Below, one piece after another: positions 53,501 to 63,285 of a stretch of DNA of 64,000 nt; within the stretch, counting starts at the first letter, position 1, and the number at the start of each line of letters is the position of its first letter. The DNA is taken from positions 310,001 through 374,000 of the forward strand of contig NZ_JALIRP010000001.1 in assembly GCF_022898935.1 (NCBI RefSeq), in the 5' to 3' direction. A program made the translations under genes and the position numbers. A model generated the notes under the pieces. That model saw only the letters and a program-made list of their open reading frames with translations, did no database searches and was not told where the DNA came from. The DNA comes from Paenibacillus mangrovi (lineage in GTDB: Bacteria > Bacillota > Bacilli > Paenibacillales > Paenibacillaceae).

Positions 53501-53657
53501 TACAGATAATAACTATGGATTTGCCTATAGTGACAATAACCCTTATCAGGAAGGGTTTGCACAAGTATCGCTAGATGGTGGACAGACTTGGATAGCAGAA
53601 AAGAACCGAGATTTATTATTCACTGTGTATACAGCGGAAGATTGGAGTAAGAAGTAA
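50571..53657 (+). CDS. secreted clan-D glycoside hydrolase (GH27/GH36-like) with F5/8 type C domain
   Basis: The 1028-aa protein has a Sec signal peptide (FTVCLIMVLASSIVPLNSYAK). An N-terminal beta-sandwich leads to a TIM barrel (about residues 310-620) with NLDGGFQPKSG, the nucleophile Asp in DYLKLDFIDMG, and YNDPDMY, the acid/base-type NDPDM motif of alpha-galactosidases. A discoidin/CBM32-like domain (about 720-855: LALGKPVQVSSTWADEGYG, DGSLETRWNA, QWVEIDF) follows. The last 170 residues are unassigned. It probably releases alpha-galactose or a related sugar outside the cell. AAGGAGG lies before the ATG. Confidence 0.83.
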   Translation: MRKNVFLRAFTVCLIMVLASSIVPLNSYAKPASSAVSIVEKSNRIEATNGNYSITYDLLTGKGNLSWKGQTVMKEFSSNYKLKGTDNRVQSTDQAQRTADWVTIKDDYGAKGKKLTIETKLDSGSTIDLNFYLYPNVSYFLVDMQVEHPVAKAVEIMEPLSADNLDIGAGSDKRIYTTPYTNNFDFGVAPVDQFGMSQNGADRFHGEELKWEEFNGISHCVTAVFDNENKNGLVAGAATVQNWKSSEKLGEAAVKNGSLSSFSIYNWGGSHSGERVSSDKFFVGYYDDYQLGLEEYGQVYNIAEPHLEWNDEVPIGYNTFYSHDNYASAEAMYGMVDYVAEHLKPLGYRYFNLDGGFQPKSGIPFDESMKEFADYVHSKGLKVGGYLTPFTIYEGWLDLPIPGTEYTHRDICLRDENGELIKTYLNTYAIDMTHPAAQAVVKRNVDDYIKWGYDYLKLDFIDMGMYEGKHYDPTVNGMQNYRIGLGIIRDAVLAADHPIYINESIAPLLPAAFAHGRRAACDTSLGVANYSGIERQAFNSAASWWTNGTIYSYNDPDMYIPEYVIQGFWNKYGQNDSKLLATTVALGGGHWLVGDNIPFVAEDRLQIIENKALLDLVKQGNAAKPVKMTNFYHQEEHSPAAIYVTDDDGNRIVGLSNWTDHEQVITVDFADLGLKPNKKYSLTELYSGNSIGRVSESLTYKLQPKGTAIIRVSEDKSNSEIAVPDNLALGKPVQVSSTWADEGYGAVNITDGSLETRWNAADGQLNDQWVEIDFTKETTLNQLVVKEFRDPYFKVANYTLQYWDGIKYQDITKGFMLGDNRVFTFPTITTTKVRLNINTSYGVPSIYEIEAYYNAGQGGNRIDQDSSNTDYSYYSDIRANIERMQVFELKHSDLPKLDIHIYESYRNAIPKDAYYFDLVTLDDNYNPVETIFSASLPPYNIPGSITPYSIYPKLTGLDVNKKYGLILKSPKSEYTESTDNNYGFAYSDNNPYQEGFAQVSLDGGQTWIAEKNRDLLFTVYTAEDWSKK

Positions 53658-53695
53658 AATCAATTTTTTATTCAACTGAAAACTTCCACATAAAA

Positions 53696-53745
53696 AACTG
53701 CACCTCCAATTGTTAGTTGTGTCTAACAATTGGGGTGCAGTTCAC
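53696..53745. terminator. bidirectional terminator
   Basis: The stem at 53696-53716 and 53723-53742 (about 20 bp, one mismatch-type pair) has a 6-base loop. It ends the hydrolase gene and the convergent permease operon. Confidence 0.87.
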
Positions 53746-53780
53746 TTTATAGACAACCCCTCTTTACTGAGATGATAGGA

Positions 53781-54674
53781 TCAGCTCTTAATTGCACCCA
53801 GCATCATACCTTTAACAAAATACTTCTGTACGAAAGGATAGACTAGAATAATAGGCAAGGTCGCTACCATGGTGACAGCCATACGAATACTTTCGCTGGA
53901 TACCGGGACTCGACTTGAGTTTTGTGCCAGTTGCTGTGCTTGTGACATCATTCCACCGGTTTGGAATTGATTTAATATTTTTACTAAGACGGCTTGCAAC
54001 GTTTTTAACTCAGGCTTATAAGTGTAAATATAGGAGTCATACCAGGAATTCCAGTGGCCGATGGCAATGAATAAGCCAATTGTTGCTAGCACTGGGACAC
54101 AGAGAGGCATGACAATTCGGAAAAATATTTGCAGATCGTTCGCACCGTCTATTTTAGCGGACTCTTCAATCTCACCAGGGAGTTGTTCGATATATGTACG
54201 AACCAGAATCATAAGGAAAACTCCGATCATTCCAGGGAAGATGAATACCCAGAAGGTATCGATTAATCCAAGAGATTTAATGACCATGTAGCTAGGAACC
54301 ATACCACCACCGAAATACATCGTTAATACAAAGAAGAAGGAGAAGAACTTCCAACCTAGCAGATAACGCTTACTGAGTGAATAAGAAAGCATGGAAATGC
54401 AGAAGACGGACAGAGCGGTACCGATAACGGTACGCAGTACTGTAACTTTAATGGCGCTCCATATTTCGGGATTGTTTAATATCGATTTATAGCTCTCTAA
54501 AGTAAATTCCCTTGGCCATAAGAACAGCCCGCCGCGCATCGTATCCGTTGCATCATTTAATGAGATAACGAGAATGTTCCAAAAAGGATAAAAGGTAACG
54601 ATAAAGATAACGCTCAAAAAGATATATAAAGAGATGTCGAAAATGTGATCCGATATAGTCTTTTTCTCTTTCAT
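53781..54674 (-). CDS. carbohydrate ABC importer permease, LplC/YtcP type
   Basis: The 297-aa permease has six helices and the coupling motif ESAKIDGANDLQIFFRIVMPLC (EAA loop), preceded by FLMILVRTYIEQLPGEIEE. The N-terminus YPFWNILVISLNDATDTMRGGLFLWPREFTLESYKSIL is typical of LplC/YtcP. It lies 18 bases after its partner permease. The family imports oligosaccharides, often those from plant polymers. Confidence 0.9.
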   Translation of the reverse strand: MKEKKTISDHIFDISLYIFLSVIFIVTFYPFWNILVISLNDATDTMRGGLFLWPREFTLESYKSILNNPEIWSAIKVTVLRTVIGTALSVFCISMLSYSLSKRYLLGWKFFSFFFVLTMYFGGGMVPSYMVIKSLGLIDTFWVFIFPGMIGVFLMILVRTYIEQLPGEIEESAKIDGANDLQIFFRIVMPLCVPVLATIGLFIAIGHWNSWYDSYIYTYKPELKTLQAVLVKILNQFQTGGMMSQAQQLAQNSSRVPVSSESIRMAVTMVATLPIILVYPFVQKYFVKGMMLGAIKS

Positions 54675-54692
54675 GGAATTTACCTCCCTTAC

Positions 54693-55664
54693 TTAGAATA
54701 ATGATTGGCCATTCACCTTTTTTGCAGTGAAGTTCACGATCAGAACGATGATAAAGGCGACCACGGAACTAAACATACCGACCGCAGATGCATAAGAGAA
54801 CATTCCATTTTGAATCCCGTAACGGAAAGTGTAAGTAGATAATACATCCGAGTATTCTTTAGTAAGTTCATTTCCTAACAGAAAATGTTGATCAAATCCG
54901 GCATTCAATATACCACCAAGCGCCAATATAAGCAGGATAACAATGGTCGGCTTTAAGTGTGGCAAGGTTATATAACGGATTCGTCTGAATCGATTAGCCC
55001 CGTCCACCTTAGCGGCTTCATACAATTCTGGATTAATAGAAGAGATGGCTGCCAAGTACATAATAGAGCTGTACCCCATATCCTTCCATGTGTTCCCTAT
55101 AGCAACGATCCACCAGAAGTATTTACCTTCCTGCAAAAATAAAATGCTTTCATCTGTAATATTTAAAAATTTGAGAAGTGCGTTAATCACCCCGTCTGAT
55201 GCGAGGAGAGTTACGATAATGTTAGCTGCAATAACCCACGAAATGAAGTAAGGTAAGTACGAAGCCGTTTGCACTGTTTTTTTAAATTTCGCATTTTTAA
55301 TCTCGTTAATCGCAATAGCAATGATAATAGGCATTGGGAATGAGAAGAGCAGTGTAATTAAGGTTGAAGCTAGCGTATTCCGCATGATAATGTAGAAGTC
55401 GCCATTGGTGAAGAAGTACCTGAACCATTCCAATCCTACAAATTCGCTGCTGAATAAGTTGCTCCAAAATCCTCCGAGTGTTGGTTGGTAATTAACAAAA
55501 GCCATATACAAGCCAGCCATTGGAGCATAGGCGAATAACAACGCCCAAATGATTCCGGGCAGCATCATCAGAAAAAGAAATTTTTGCGACTTAAAGGTTG
55601 ACCAAATATTACGTCGAGGAATCTTAAGTTGCTTCTTTTTCTGTAATTGTACTGATGTTTGCAT
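54693..55664 (-). CDS. carbohydrate ABC importer permease, LplB/YteP type
   Basis: The roughly 323-aa permease has an LplB-type start (LFLMMLPGIIWALLFAYAPMAGLYMAFVNYQP) and the coupling loop EAAKVDGANRFRRIRYITLPHL. It forms a heterodimer with the next permease. ATG 55664 has GAGGTG upstream; an extension to 55685 is possible. The operon is divergent from yesN-yesM and would use a multi-task ATPase encoded elsewhere, since none is here. Confidence 0.9.
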   Translation of the reverse strand: MQTSVQLQKKKQLKIPRRNIWSTFKSQKFLFLMMLPGIIWALLFAYAPMAGLYMAFVNYQPTLGGFWSNLFSSEFVGLEWFRYFFTNGDFYIIMRNTLASTLITLLFSFPMPIIIAIAINEIKNAKFKKTVQTASYLPYFISWVIAANIIVTLLASDGVINALLKFLNITDESILFLQEGKYFWWIVAIGNTWKDMGYSSIMYLAAISSINPELYEAAKVDGANRFRRIRYITLPHLKPTIVILLILALGGILNAGFDQHFLLGNELTKEYSDVLSTYTFRYGIQNGMFSYASAVGMFSSVVAFIIVLIVNFTAKKVNGQSLF

Positions 55665-55844
55665 TCGTGACACCTCACATTTCAAGTTATACTAAAATTA
55701 TAAAACCTGAAAAAAAGAGAAGTCGATACGACAAAGTTCCGAATCATGCTTGAAAATAACTTTCATTGTGAAAGAGGATGTAGAATCGAGGTATGGAGAC
55801 GGTATAATTTAAGGGAAAGTATACAAACTTAGGAGCTGACAACT

Positions 55845-57401
55845 ATGTATAGTATCTTTTTAGTCGATGATGAACACATAGAATTAGAAATGATGCGAGA
55901 TTTTATTCGTTGGGAAGATATGGAGATTTATGTTGCCGGTACGGCTGTTAATGGAAAAGATGCGTTAGAAAAAATAAAAATGATTCAGCCGGATATCATT
56001 CTTACCGATGTTAAAATGCCGCTTATGAATGGAATCGAGCTAGCTACGCAGGTTAGCGAAGAGTTTGATTGGATTAAGATTGTATTCTTAACCGGATATG
56101 ATGAGTTTGAATATGTAAAGTCAGCTCTAAACGTGGGGGCAGTAGGCTATATCCTGAAACCGCTTGATCTTGGCGAGATTGCCGATGTCATGGACAGAGT
56201 GAAGAAAAAATGTGAAGAAGTACGCATGAAGAATAAATCGATACAAGTAACAAAGTCGAATATTGTTAAAGAATTAATTTATGAAAAAAAGCCTAAGCGT
56301 CGAGAGAATTTGACTAACAGCTTTAATCGGCTGGAACGAAGTGAGCAGGGTGTCCAATTCACACTCGTTTTATGTAGTATCGATCCGGATCATATGCTGC
56401 AGCATGAGATTCAATTAGAAGACAGCATTACATCGCTAGAGGAGTTTATAAATCAGTACTGCATTGAAAATGAGGTTCATGTAACCGTTTTATCACTTAA
56501 AGAAGGTGAATGGTCCCTACTAGTTGATTCTAATCAGCTTCATGCGAATAGAACGTTTTGGTCAGGTATCGCTGGTGCTATAAGACAACACTTTTCCTTC
56601 ACCGTTACGATGGCCGTCAGTGAGAAATATGATGAGCTTACAAATGTCCACCTGTTATATGAACAAGTAAAAAACATAACGAATGAACGATATTATATTG
56701 GTTATGGAAACGTTATTTACGCTGGGGACATCGATGGCAAGTTTCAAAGCGATCAAATGCCGCCATTCTTGGAAAATAAGCTATTTGAAGCAGTTATGCA
56801 GTTTGATCAGGAGCAAGTTGAAAGTATCATTCAGGAGTTTTTCTCAAACCTTGTTCATCTACGAATCTACCAAAAGCATGTATGCAATTGGGCTATAGAT
56901 ATGATTGATCACTTGAATGAATATATCAGCAATGACGGGACGGATATTTATGCGTTGATTGTGTCCAGAGCGGATCTTTATCATTCCATTTATGAATGTC
57001 CTATTATCGCAGAAGTCGAAGCGAAGATTTTTCACATCTGTAAGCGTACGATAGAGCTGATTATGAATCGTCACACGGATAAAAATGAGAAGTTAGTACA
57101 TCAAGTCCGTACACTAATTCAACATTCCTATCATGACCAAATCACGATATCGAGCTTATCCAGTCAGGTGTATCTGTCTCCGAACTATTTACGGTCCTTG
57201 TTCAAAGAGAATACAGGCATAACTATTCATGATTACATAACGAAGGTCAGATTAGAAAAAGCGAAGGAGTTACTTGGCGATGCTTCCTTGAGAGTTCATG
57301 ACATCGCACAAAAAGTGGGCTATGAAAGCGCCTCCTATTTTTGTTCTTTATTTCTGAAGAGCCAAGGAGTTACACCAAATGAATATCGAAAAAACCTATA
57401 A
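55845..57401 (+). CDS. yesN: YesN-type response regulator with AraC HTH
   Basis: The 518-aa protein has an N-terminal receiver (FLVDDE, phospho-acceptor Asp55 in ILTDVKMPLMNG, Lys in YILKPL), a middle region of about 270 residues, and C-terminal AraC-type HTHs (ISSLSSQVYLSPNYLRSLFKENTGITIHDYITKVRLEKAKELL and IAQKVGYESASYFCSLFLKSQGVTPNEYRK). It pairs with the kinase downstream (23-base overlap). It probably activates the divergent permease operon and the following sugar genes. Confidence 0.9.
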   Translation: MYSIFLVDDEHIELEMMRDFIRWEDMEIYVAGTAVNGKDALEKIKMIQPDIILTDVKMPLMNGIELATQVSEEFDWIKIVFLTGYDEFEYVKSALNVGAVGYILKPLDLGEIADVMDRVKKKCEEVRMKNKSIQVTKSNIVKELIYEKKPKRRENLTNSFNRLERSEQGVQFTLVLCSIDPDHMLQHEIQLEDSITSLEEFINQYCIENEVHVTVLSLKEGEWSLLVDSNQLHANRTFWSGIAGAIRQHFSFTVTMAVSEKYDELTNVHLLYEQVKNITNERYYIGYGNVIYAGDIDGKFQSDQMPPFLENKLFEAVMQFDQEQVESIIQEFFSNLVHLRIYQKHVCNWAIDMIDHLNEYISNDGTDIYALIVSRADLYHSIYECPIIAEVEAKIFHICKRTIELIMNRHTDKNEKLVHQVRTLIQHSYHDQITISSLSSQVYLSPNYLRSLFKENTGITIHDYITKVRLEKAKELLGDASLRVHDIAQKVGYESASYFCSLFLKSQGVTPNEYRKNL

Positions 57402-59181
57402 AAAGCTGCAATTCTGGAATAAGGTATACGCAATTACCAACCCTGGAAGAAACAGGTTAAACTTTAATTTTAATTTGAAGAAAAAGTTCTTTTTAATTTT
57501 TTTGGTTAGTTCGATTATCCCGATTACTTCGTTCATTGCTTATTCCTATTTCTCAACAAGAGACCTAATAACAAAACAATCCTATTCCAGTCTAAACGAG
57601 ACACTGAATCAAATTAATTTGAATATCGAGAATCGCTTGGAGTATTATCACAAGCTTTCAGATAGTCTATATATGGATTCACAACTGCGCAATTATTTGT
57701 CGAATAATTACTTGGAGGCATTTTATTATCTGGATGCATTCAATTATATTAATAGTACCCTATCAACGATGCTTACTTTAAATTCCAAAATACAAGGGAT
57801 TACAATCTATACGGATAATAAGACATTTTATTCTGACGGTGTGTTTGTGAAGTATATGGAAGATATCCCAGAACGGGTTAAACAAGAGGCACTTCAAGCG
57901 GCTGGGGATACGATATATATGCAGCTTCAGGATGAGGAATCGTTGGACTATCACATTACGCTGGCACGATCACTCAGTTATTTTAGTCTGACACATCCAT
58001 ATGGAATACTGACCATAAATATTGATAACGATGAGATATACTCTCTTATCAAACAAGAGAGTGTAAATAAGAGTATTTATATTATAGATGAGAGTGGAAC
58101 TATTATTACGGCAGGAGATAAAGAGATGGTCAGCCAATCGTTATATGATACGTTCCCGATCGAAGATCAGTTGCAGGCCTCCTCAGGTAGATTCGAAGAG
58201 GATATAGACGGACAAAAGTGCTTCTTCCTGTTTAAGCAGCTAAGCAATGGGTGGAAGTCCGTTATTACAGTGCCGTATAGTCAACTAATGGAGGATGCAG
58301 AGAAGTCAACAGAGAGGATCATCTGGATCTCTATTCTAACGATTGCTGCTTCGATCATTCTCATTCATATCACGACAAAACTGATCACAAAGAGAATAGA
58401 GCAGCTATTGCAGCAGATTCGCAAAGTAGAGCGTGGGGATTTTGAAGTATCAATCCAGTCTACTAGTAGAGATGAAATTGCTCAGCTATCGTTCGCGTTC
58501 AATAAGATGGCCTCTAAGATCCAAGAATTGATTCATGACGTATATGTGAAAGAAATTTCAATGAAAGAGGCAGAACTGACGACGCTTCAGGCGCAAATCA
58601 ATCCGCATTTTCTCTATAATACATTAGCTTCTATCTCTTCCTTGGCAATAAAAGAAGGAGATATGCAGGTATATCAAATGGTAAACCATTTATCGAAATA
58701 CTATCGAATATCGCTAAATAAAGGGAAACGGATCATATTAATCGAGCAGGAAATTAATCTTGTGAAAAATTACATCTCCATCCAGGAAATTCGGTTCAAA
58801 GGGATGCTGCGTATGCATTATGACTTGGATGAAACGCTGTTTCAACTGTCTACAATCAAATTGATACTGCAGCCTTTTGTTGAGAATTGCATTAACCATG
58901 CCATTTGGAATGAATCGGGGATTAATATTATCGTAAAATTGAAATCGTACGGTGACGATATCTTACTTCAAATTATTGATGATGGCATGGGTATGACACC
59001 GGCTAATCTGGAAAAAGCGCTGAAAAAGACAAGTAATAATTCTGGCTATGGCATCAATAATGTGGATGAGCGGATTAAGCTTACCTATGGGGAGTCTTAC
59101 GGCGTTGAAATTTTTAGCCGTCTAGGAATTGGCACATCGGTTACGGTGCGTATACCTAAAATGAAAATTTACGAGGTTTAG
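57379..59181 (+). CDS. yesM: YesM-type sensor histidine kinase
   Basis: The 600-aa membrane kinase has a first helix (FFLIFLVSSIIPITSFIAYSYF), a roughly 260-residue extracellular sensor of Cache type, a second helix (IIWISILTIAASIILIHITTKL), HAMP (QQIRKVERGDFEVSIQSTSRDEIAQLSFAFNKM), the His box LQAQINPHFLYNTLASIS, and an ATPase domain with DDGMGMTPANL and GYGINNVDERIKLTYG. It likely senses sugars, possibly via the binding protein. The start at 57379 overlaps yesN. Confidence 0.9.
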   Translation: MNIEKTYKKLQFWNKVYAITNPGRNRLNFNFNLKKKFFLIFLVSSIIPITSFIAYSYFSTRDLITKQSYSSLNETLNQINLNIENRLEYYHKLSDSLYMDSQLRNYLSNNYLEAFYYLDAFNYINSTLSTMLTLNSKIQGITIYTDNKTFYSDGVFVKYMEDIPERVKQEALQAAGDTIYMQLQDEESLDYHITLARSLSYFSLTHPYGILTINIDNDEIYSLIKQESVNKSIYIIDESGTIITAGDKEMVSQSLYDTFPIEDQLQASSGRFEEDIDGQKCFFLFKQLSNGWKSVITVPYSQLMEDAEKSTERIIWISILTIAASIILIHITTKLITKRIEQLLQQIRKVERGDFEVSIQSTSRDEIAQLSFAFNKMASKIQELIHDVYVKEISMKEAELTTLQAQINPHFLYNTLASISSLAIKEGDMQVYQMVNHLSKYYRISLNKGKRIILIEQEINLVKNYISIQEIRFKGMLRMHYDLDETLFQLSTIKLILQPFVENCINHAIWNESGINIIVKLKSYGDDILLQIIDDGMGMTPANLEKALKKTSNNSGYGINNVDERIKLTYGESYGVEIFSRLGIGTSVTVRIPKMKIYEV

Positions 59182-59353
59182 TCAATACATGAAAGACGTT
59201 TTCAAATATGAATAGTAATATTGCGATATGGATTATCTGTATGATCGTTTTTACAATAAAACTATAGGGATGAAGGTACAATTTCCCTAAGTAGTTAATT
59301 TGTAATCGCTTTAATTGCACAACAAGGACTAACTTGAGAAAGGGGTAAAAAGG

Positions 59354-60982
59354 ATGAAAAAGTTAAATCTAGTTATTGTTTTCATCTTAGTGCTCTCATT
59401 GCTTTCCGCATGTGGAGCCAAAACAGATGAAGCATCGAATCAAGCATCAGCAGGTAATGATGGTACGACGAGTAGTAAAGAAAGCAATGAACCGTTAAAA
59501 TTAACAATATTTGACAAAAATGTAGGTGATCCATTTAATAACCCGGTTGCACAAGAGATTACGAAGAGAACAGGCGTCACGGTTGAAGTGCAACAGCCGA
59601 CAGGTAATCCTGCCGAGAAATTAAACTTGATGCTAGCTAGTAATGATCTGCCGGACGTGCTTATGATCGATCGTGGTAGCGATATCATGAATAAATACAT
59701 CGCGACGGGTGCTATTATTCCACTCAATGATCTTATTGATGAATATGGTCCTAACATTAAAAAGATGTACGGTGACACATTACAGAAAACAAGACATACT
59801 GATGGGAAAAACTATTATCTTCCTAACTGGTATGGTCTTGAACAGTATCCAATCTTCGGTTTTCTAATGAGAATGGATCTGTTGAAAGAGCTGGGTGTGG
59901 AAGGTAAAGTAAACAACGGAGAAGCTTTTACAGCAGATGAGTTTGTAGATTTGCTGACCAGATTTAAAGAGAAATATCCAACCATTGATGGAAAGCCTAC
60001 GATTCCAATTACATTGAATGGCGAGAATATGGGTGCAGTTACGGGAACCTTCAAAGGCATGTTCGGGATCATGCCTTATTATGAGGTAAACGGTGAGCTC
60101 CAAAAAGATATCCGAGATCCTCAGTACCTCGAAATGATTAAGTTTATGAACTCGCTTTACACGAAAGGCTTACTGGACAAAGAGTGGGTAACGCTGAAAA
60201 CGAAACAGTATGAAGAGAAATTAGCGGGAGGTAATGTATTTGCGACGGCAGACACATCGTGGAACGTTGTTCCTTCGAATGATTTGCTGAAAGCAGACGC
60301 GCAAGATCCATCCACTAAAGATGATAAACAGTTCTACCAGTACAAAGTAGTTGCACCTGGGGTTGATCCAGCTAAAACAACATATAGCCCAAAAAGCTCA
60401 TTAGGATGGGATGGAGCTACGATCTCCAAGACGAACAAGGATCCAGTTCGAACTATAAAATTCTTAGATTTCCTCGCAAGTGAGGAAGGACAATATTTAA
60501 TGATGTGGGGTATCGAGGGTGTACATTGGGATATGAAGGATGGGAAGCATACCCCTCGTCAAGAAGTGTTGGATGAATTCAACAACAACTTTGCAGAGGC
60601 CTCCAAAAAAACCGGTATTCGTAAATGGACTTGGATGATTAAAAATGGACCCGGTGAAGACGGAACAGCTCATGATTTAATTTATCGCTATCAAAGTGAT
60701 CCAAAGACCGATTTAGCCATTAAAAATCTAGCTGATTCTTCGTTTGATACCGCACCATATGATGGTTTAGGTCCTGCAGGAGGAACACCAGAAGCCATCA
60801 TGGAGCAGAAGGTGAACGAAACGATTAATAACTATTTCATCAAGATGGTAGTAGCTCCTTCAGAGGAAAAAGCTGTTGAATTGTACAACCAAATGATGAA
60901 GGAGACAGAAACTGCAGGCCTTTCGAAGTTAGAGAAGATTTATAACGAAAATTACAAAACGCGTATGGAGTTATGGAAATAG
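59354..60982 (+). CDS. extracellular sugar-binding lipoprotein (LplA-like)
   Basis: The 542-aa protein has a lipobox LLSAC (Cys20) and a short Ser/Glu linker. The body resembles LplA-type binding proteins (VQQPTGNPAEKLNLMLASNDLPDVLMIDRGSD, FGFLMRMDLLKELG, NNYFIKMVVAPSEEKA). It pairs with the LplB/LplC-type permeases on the other strand. AGAAAGGGG precedes the ATG. Confidence 0.9.
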   Translation: MKKLNLVIVFILVLSLLSACGAKTDEASNQASAGNDGTTSSKESNEPLKLTIFDKNVGDPFNNPVAQEITKRTGVTVEVQQPTGNPAEKLNLMLASNDLPDVLMIDRGSDIMNKYIATGAIIPLNDLIDEYGPNIKKMYGDTLQKTRHTDGKNYYLPNWYGLEQYPIFGFLMRMDLLKELGVEGKVNNGEAFTADEFVDLLTRFKEKYPTIDGKPTIPITLNGENMGAVTGTFKGMFGIMPYYEVNGELQKDIRDPQYLEMIKFMNSLYTKGLLDKEWVTLKTKQYEEKLAGGNVFATADTSWNVVPSNDLLKADAQDPSTKDDKQFYQYKVVAPGVDPAKTTYSPKSSLGWDGATISKTNKDPVRTIKFLDFLASEEGQYLMMWGIEGVHWDMKDGKHTPRQEVLDEFNNNFAEASKKTGIRKWTWMIKNGPGEDGTAHDLIYRYQSDPKTDLAIKNLADSSFDTAPYDGLGPAGGTPEAIMEQKVNETINNYFIKMVVAPSEEKAVELYNQMMKETETAGLSKLEKIYNENYKTRMELWK

Positions 60983-61006
60983 AATAGCTTATGTGAGATG
61001 GAAGGG

Positions 61007-61033
61007 AGCCAGGGACAATATCCTTGGCTTTCT
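61007..61033 (+). terminator. weak intercistronic hairpin
   Basis: AGCCAGGGA/TCCTTGGCT with a CAATA loop and TTTC tail lies between the binding-protein gene and the alpha-galactosidase. It may reduce expression of the enzymes relative to the binding protein. Confidence 0.5.
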
Positions 61034-61073
61034 TCAGCAAGGCGGCTCATTAATTTAACTAGAGGGTGATATC

Positions 61074-63185
61074 ATGTCGATTCAATATGATAAAGAACTG
61101 AAGATATTTTCGATTCAGATGCAAAAGAGTTCTTATGTGTTCGGTTTGAATGAAAGAGGGACATTACAGCATCTGTATTGGGGTGACCCGGTTATTGCAC
61201 AGGATTGCGCTTCGATGCTTCACTCCAAGTTTCATAGTTCATTCGATGCTGGAGTGGAGCGGGAAGTAGAAGAATACAGCTTCTGGGGAGGTCTTACTTA
61301 TATAGAGCCTTGTCTTAAAGTAAGATGGGATGATCATGTACGTGATCTGCATGTTATGTATGTCGATCATCAAATTATGGAGAAGGATGGGACAGTAACA
61401 CTCAGGATTACTTTCAAGGATAAAGCTTATCCGTTGCAGGTGCAATTATACTACAGTGTGATCCCAGAATATGATTTAATCGAACGTTATGTGGAGATTT
61501 GCAATACGGGTACACAAGAAGTCATTCTAGAAAGTATGCAATCTGCTGCTTGGACAATGCCCCACCTGCAAGATTACCGCTTAACACATGTAACAGGTAA
61601 ATGGGCAGGTGAATTCCAACTCCGCGAAACCCTGCTTTCAGAAGGGAAGAAAGTACTGGAATCAAGAAGAGGATTCACAGATTCTCATGCCAATCCATGG
61701 TTTGTAATAGATGATGGACAAGCGACCGAGGATTATGGAAAAGTATGGTTTGGGGCTCTTGCGTGGAGCGGCAACTGGAAGATAACTACTGAGAAAACGG
61801 TGTTTAATCATGTCCAGGTAACAGGTGGAATTCACGACTTTGATAGTGAATGGATACTCGGCCCAGGTGAACACTTTAAGACCCCTGTATTTACAGGAGG
61901 CTATACTGCAGGCGGCTTTGGTGAGATGAGCCGTCATCTTCACCACTATCAGTATGATTATATCCTGCCTTGTAAAGAAGAGCGTAAGGTACTGTATAAC
62001 TCCTGGGAAGCAACTTATTTCGATGTAAATGCGAAGGATCAGATGGCATTGGCGGAGAAAGCGGCAAAGATGGGAGTAGAGCTGTTCGTTATTGATGATG
62101 GCTGGTTCGGTCAAAGGAACCATGACCGTGCAGGGCTTGGCGACTGGTCGACTAATCCAGAAAAGTTCCCAAATGGATTAAATGAACTGATTCATAAAGT
62201 GCATGACCTTGGGATGGAGTTTGGCATCTGGGTAGAGCCGGAAGCGGTGAATCCTGATAGTGATTTATATCGCCAGCATCCGGATTGGGTTTATCATTTC
62301 CCAAACCGTGATCGGACTGAGCTACGTAATCAACTAGTATTGAATATTTCAAAACCTGAAGTAAAGAGCTTTATTCTCGAGTTTATGTCGGATCTGCTTG
62401 GTAACCATCATATTAAATTTATTAAATGGGATATGAACCGTACGATCACTGAGCCCGGAATGAAGGATCATCCGCTGCATCGTCAGAAGGAAATATGGAT
62501 ACGTCATGTTCAGAGCCTATACGAGATATGGGCAGAACTAAGAAGAAGATTTCCACATGTAGAGTTTGAGACATGCGCTGGTGGCGGTTCGCGAATTGAT
62601 CTTGGTATATTTCAGTATGCGGATCAGGCATGGCCAAGCGATAATACGGACGCATTTGATCGCTTGAGTATTCAAGAAGGTTTCTCTTATGTATATGCGC
62701 CTAAGATGATGACCTGCTGGGTAACAGAATCGCCAAGCGGAATGAATCGGAGAGCGCTGTCGTTGCAGTATCGATTCCATAGCGCCATGATGGGGGCATT
62801 AGGTGTTGGTGCCAATTTGAATGAGTGGAGTGAGGAACAGATTGAACAATCTGCTGAATTCATTCAGCTCTATAAACAGATTCGCCCATTAGTGCAATAC
62901 GGCAAGCAATATCGTCTGCAAGCTCTAAGGAAGAAAGGAGTTACGGCTGTTCAATATGTAAATATGAGCGGCGAAGAAAGCGTTCTATTTGCATTCTTGC
63001 AATCACAGCGCTTAGGCGAGCCGCTTCCTAGACTACGATTACAAGGGCTTCAGCAGGATAAACTTTATATCATTGACCAGCTGCCAGGAGTCTGGAGTGG
63101 AAGAGCGTTAATGAATATAGGAATTGAGCTTCCGCTTCGTGGTGATTTTGACAGTCTGGTTTACCGAGTGAAAGTGAAGGAATAG
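61074..63185 (+). CDS. alpha-galactosidase, GH36
   Basis: The 703-aa protein has no signal peptide, so it is cytoplasmic. The N-terminal beta-sandwich is followed by the TIM barrel with LFVIDDGWFGQRNHDRAGLGDW, GIWVEPEAVNPDSDLY, the nucleophile Asp in FIKWDMNRTITEPG, FETCAGGGSRIDLG, and the acid/base Asp in QAWPSDNTDAFDRL. These are the bacterial GH36 group I residues. It removes alpha-1,6-galactose from imported oligosaccharides. Length is slightly below the usual 730. Confidence 0.92.
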   Translation: MSIQYDKELKIFSIQMQKSSYVFGLNERGTLQHLYWGDPVIAQDCASMLHSKFHSSFDAGVEREVEEYSFWGGLTYIEPCLKVRWDDHVRDLHVMYVDHQIMEKDGTVTLRITFKDKAYPLQVQLYYSVIPEYDLIERYVEICNTGTQEVILESMQSAAWTMPHLQDYRLTHVTGKWAGEFQLRETLLSEGKKVLESRRGFTDSHANPWFVIDDGQATEDYGKVWFGALAWSGNWKITTEKTVFNHVQVTGGIHDFDSEWILGPGEHFKTPVFTGGYTAGGFGEMSRHLHHYQYDYILPCKEERKVLYNSWEATYFDVNAKDQMALAEKAAKMGVELFVIDDGWFGQRNHDRAGLGDWSTNPEKFPNGLNELIHKVHDLGMEFGIWVEPEAVNPDSDLYRQHPDWVYHFPNRDRTELRNQLVLNISKPEVKSFILEFMSDLLGNHHIKFIKWDMNRTITEPGMKDHPLHRQKEIWIRHVQSLYEIWAELRRRFPHVEFETCAGGGSRIDLGIFQYADQAWPSDNTDAFDRLSIQEGFSYVYAPKMMTCWVTESPSGMNRRALSLQYRFHSAMMGALGVGANLNEWSEEQIEQSAEFIQLYKQIRPLVQYGKQYRLQALRKKGVTAVQYVNMSGEESVLFAFLQSQRLGEPLPRLRLQGLQQDKLYIIDQLPGVWSGRALMNIGIELPLRGDFDSLVYRVKVKE

Positions 63186-63285
63186 AGTTTTAAGTACCAC
63201 AACATCGAGATTATACCTTCGTATTTTGAATTATACCCGCTTTTCAAGCAGATTCATTTCAAATACAGTAGAAGGAGAATCCAGG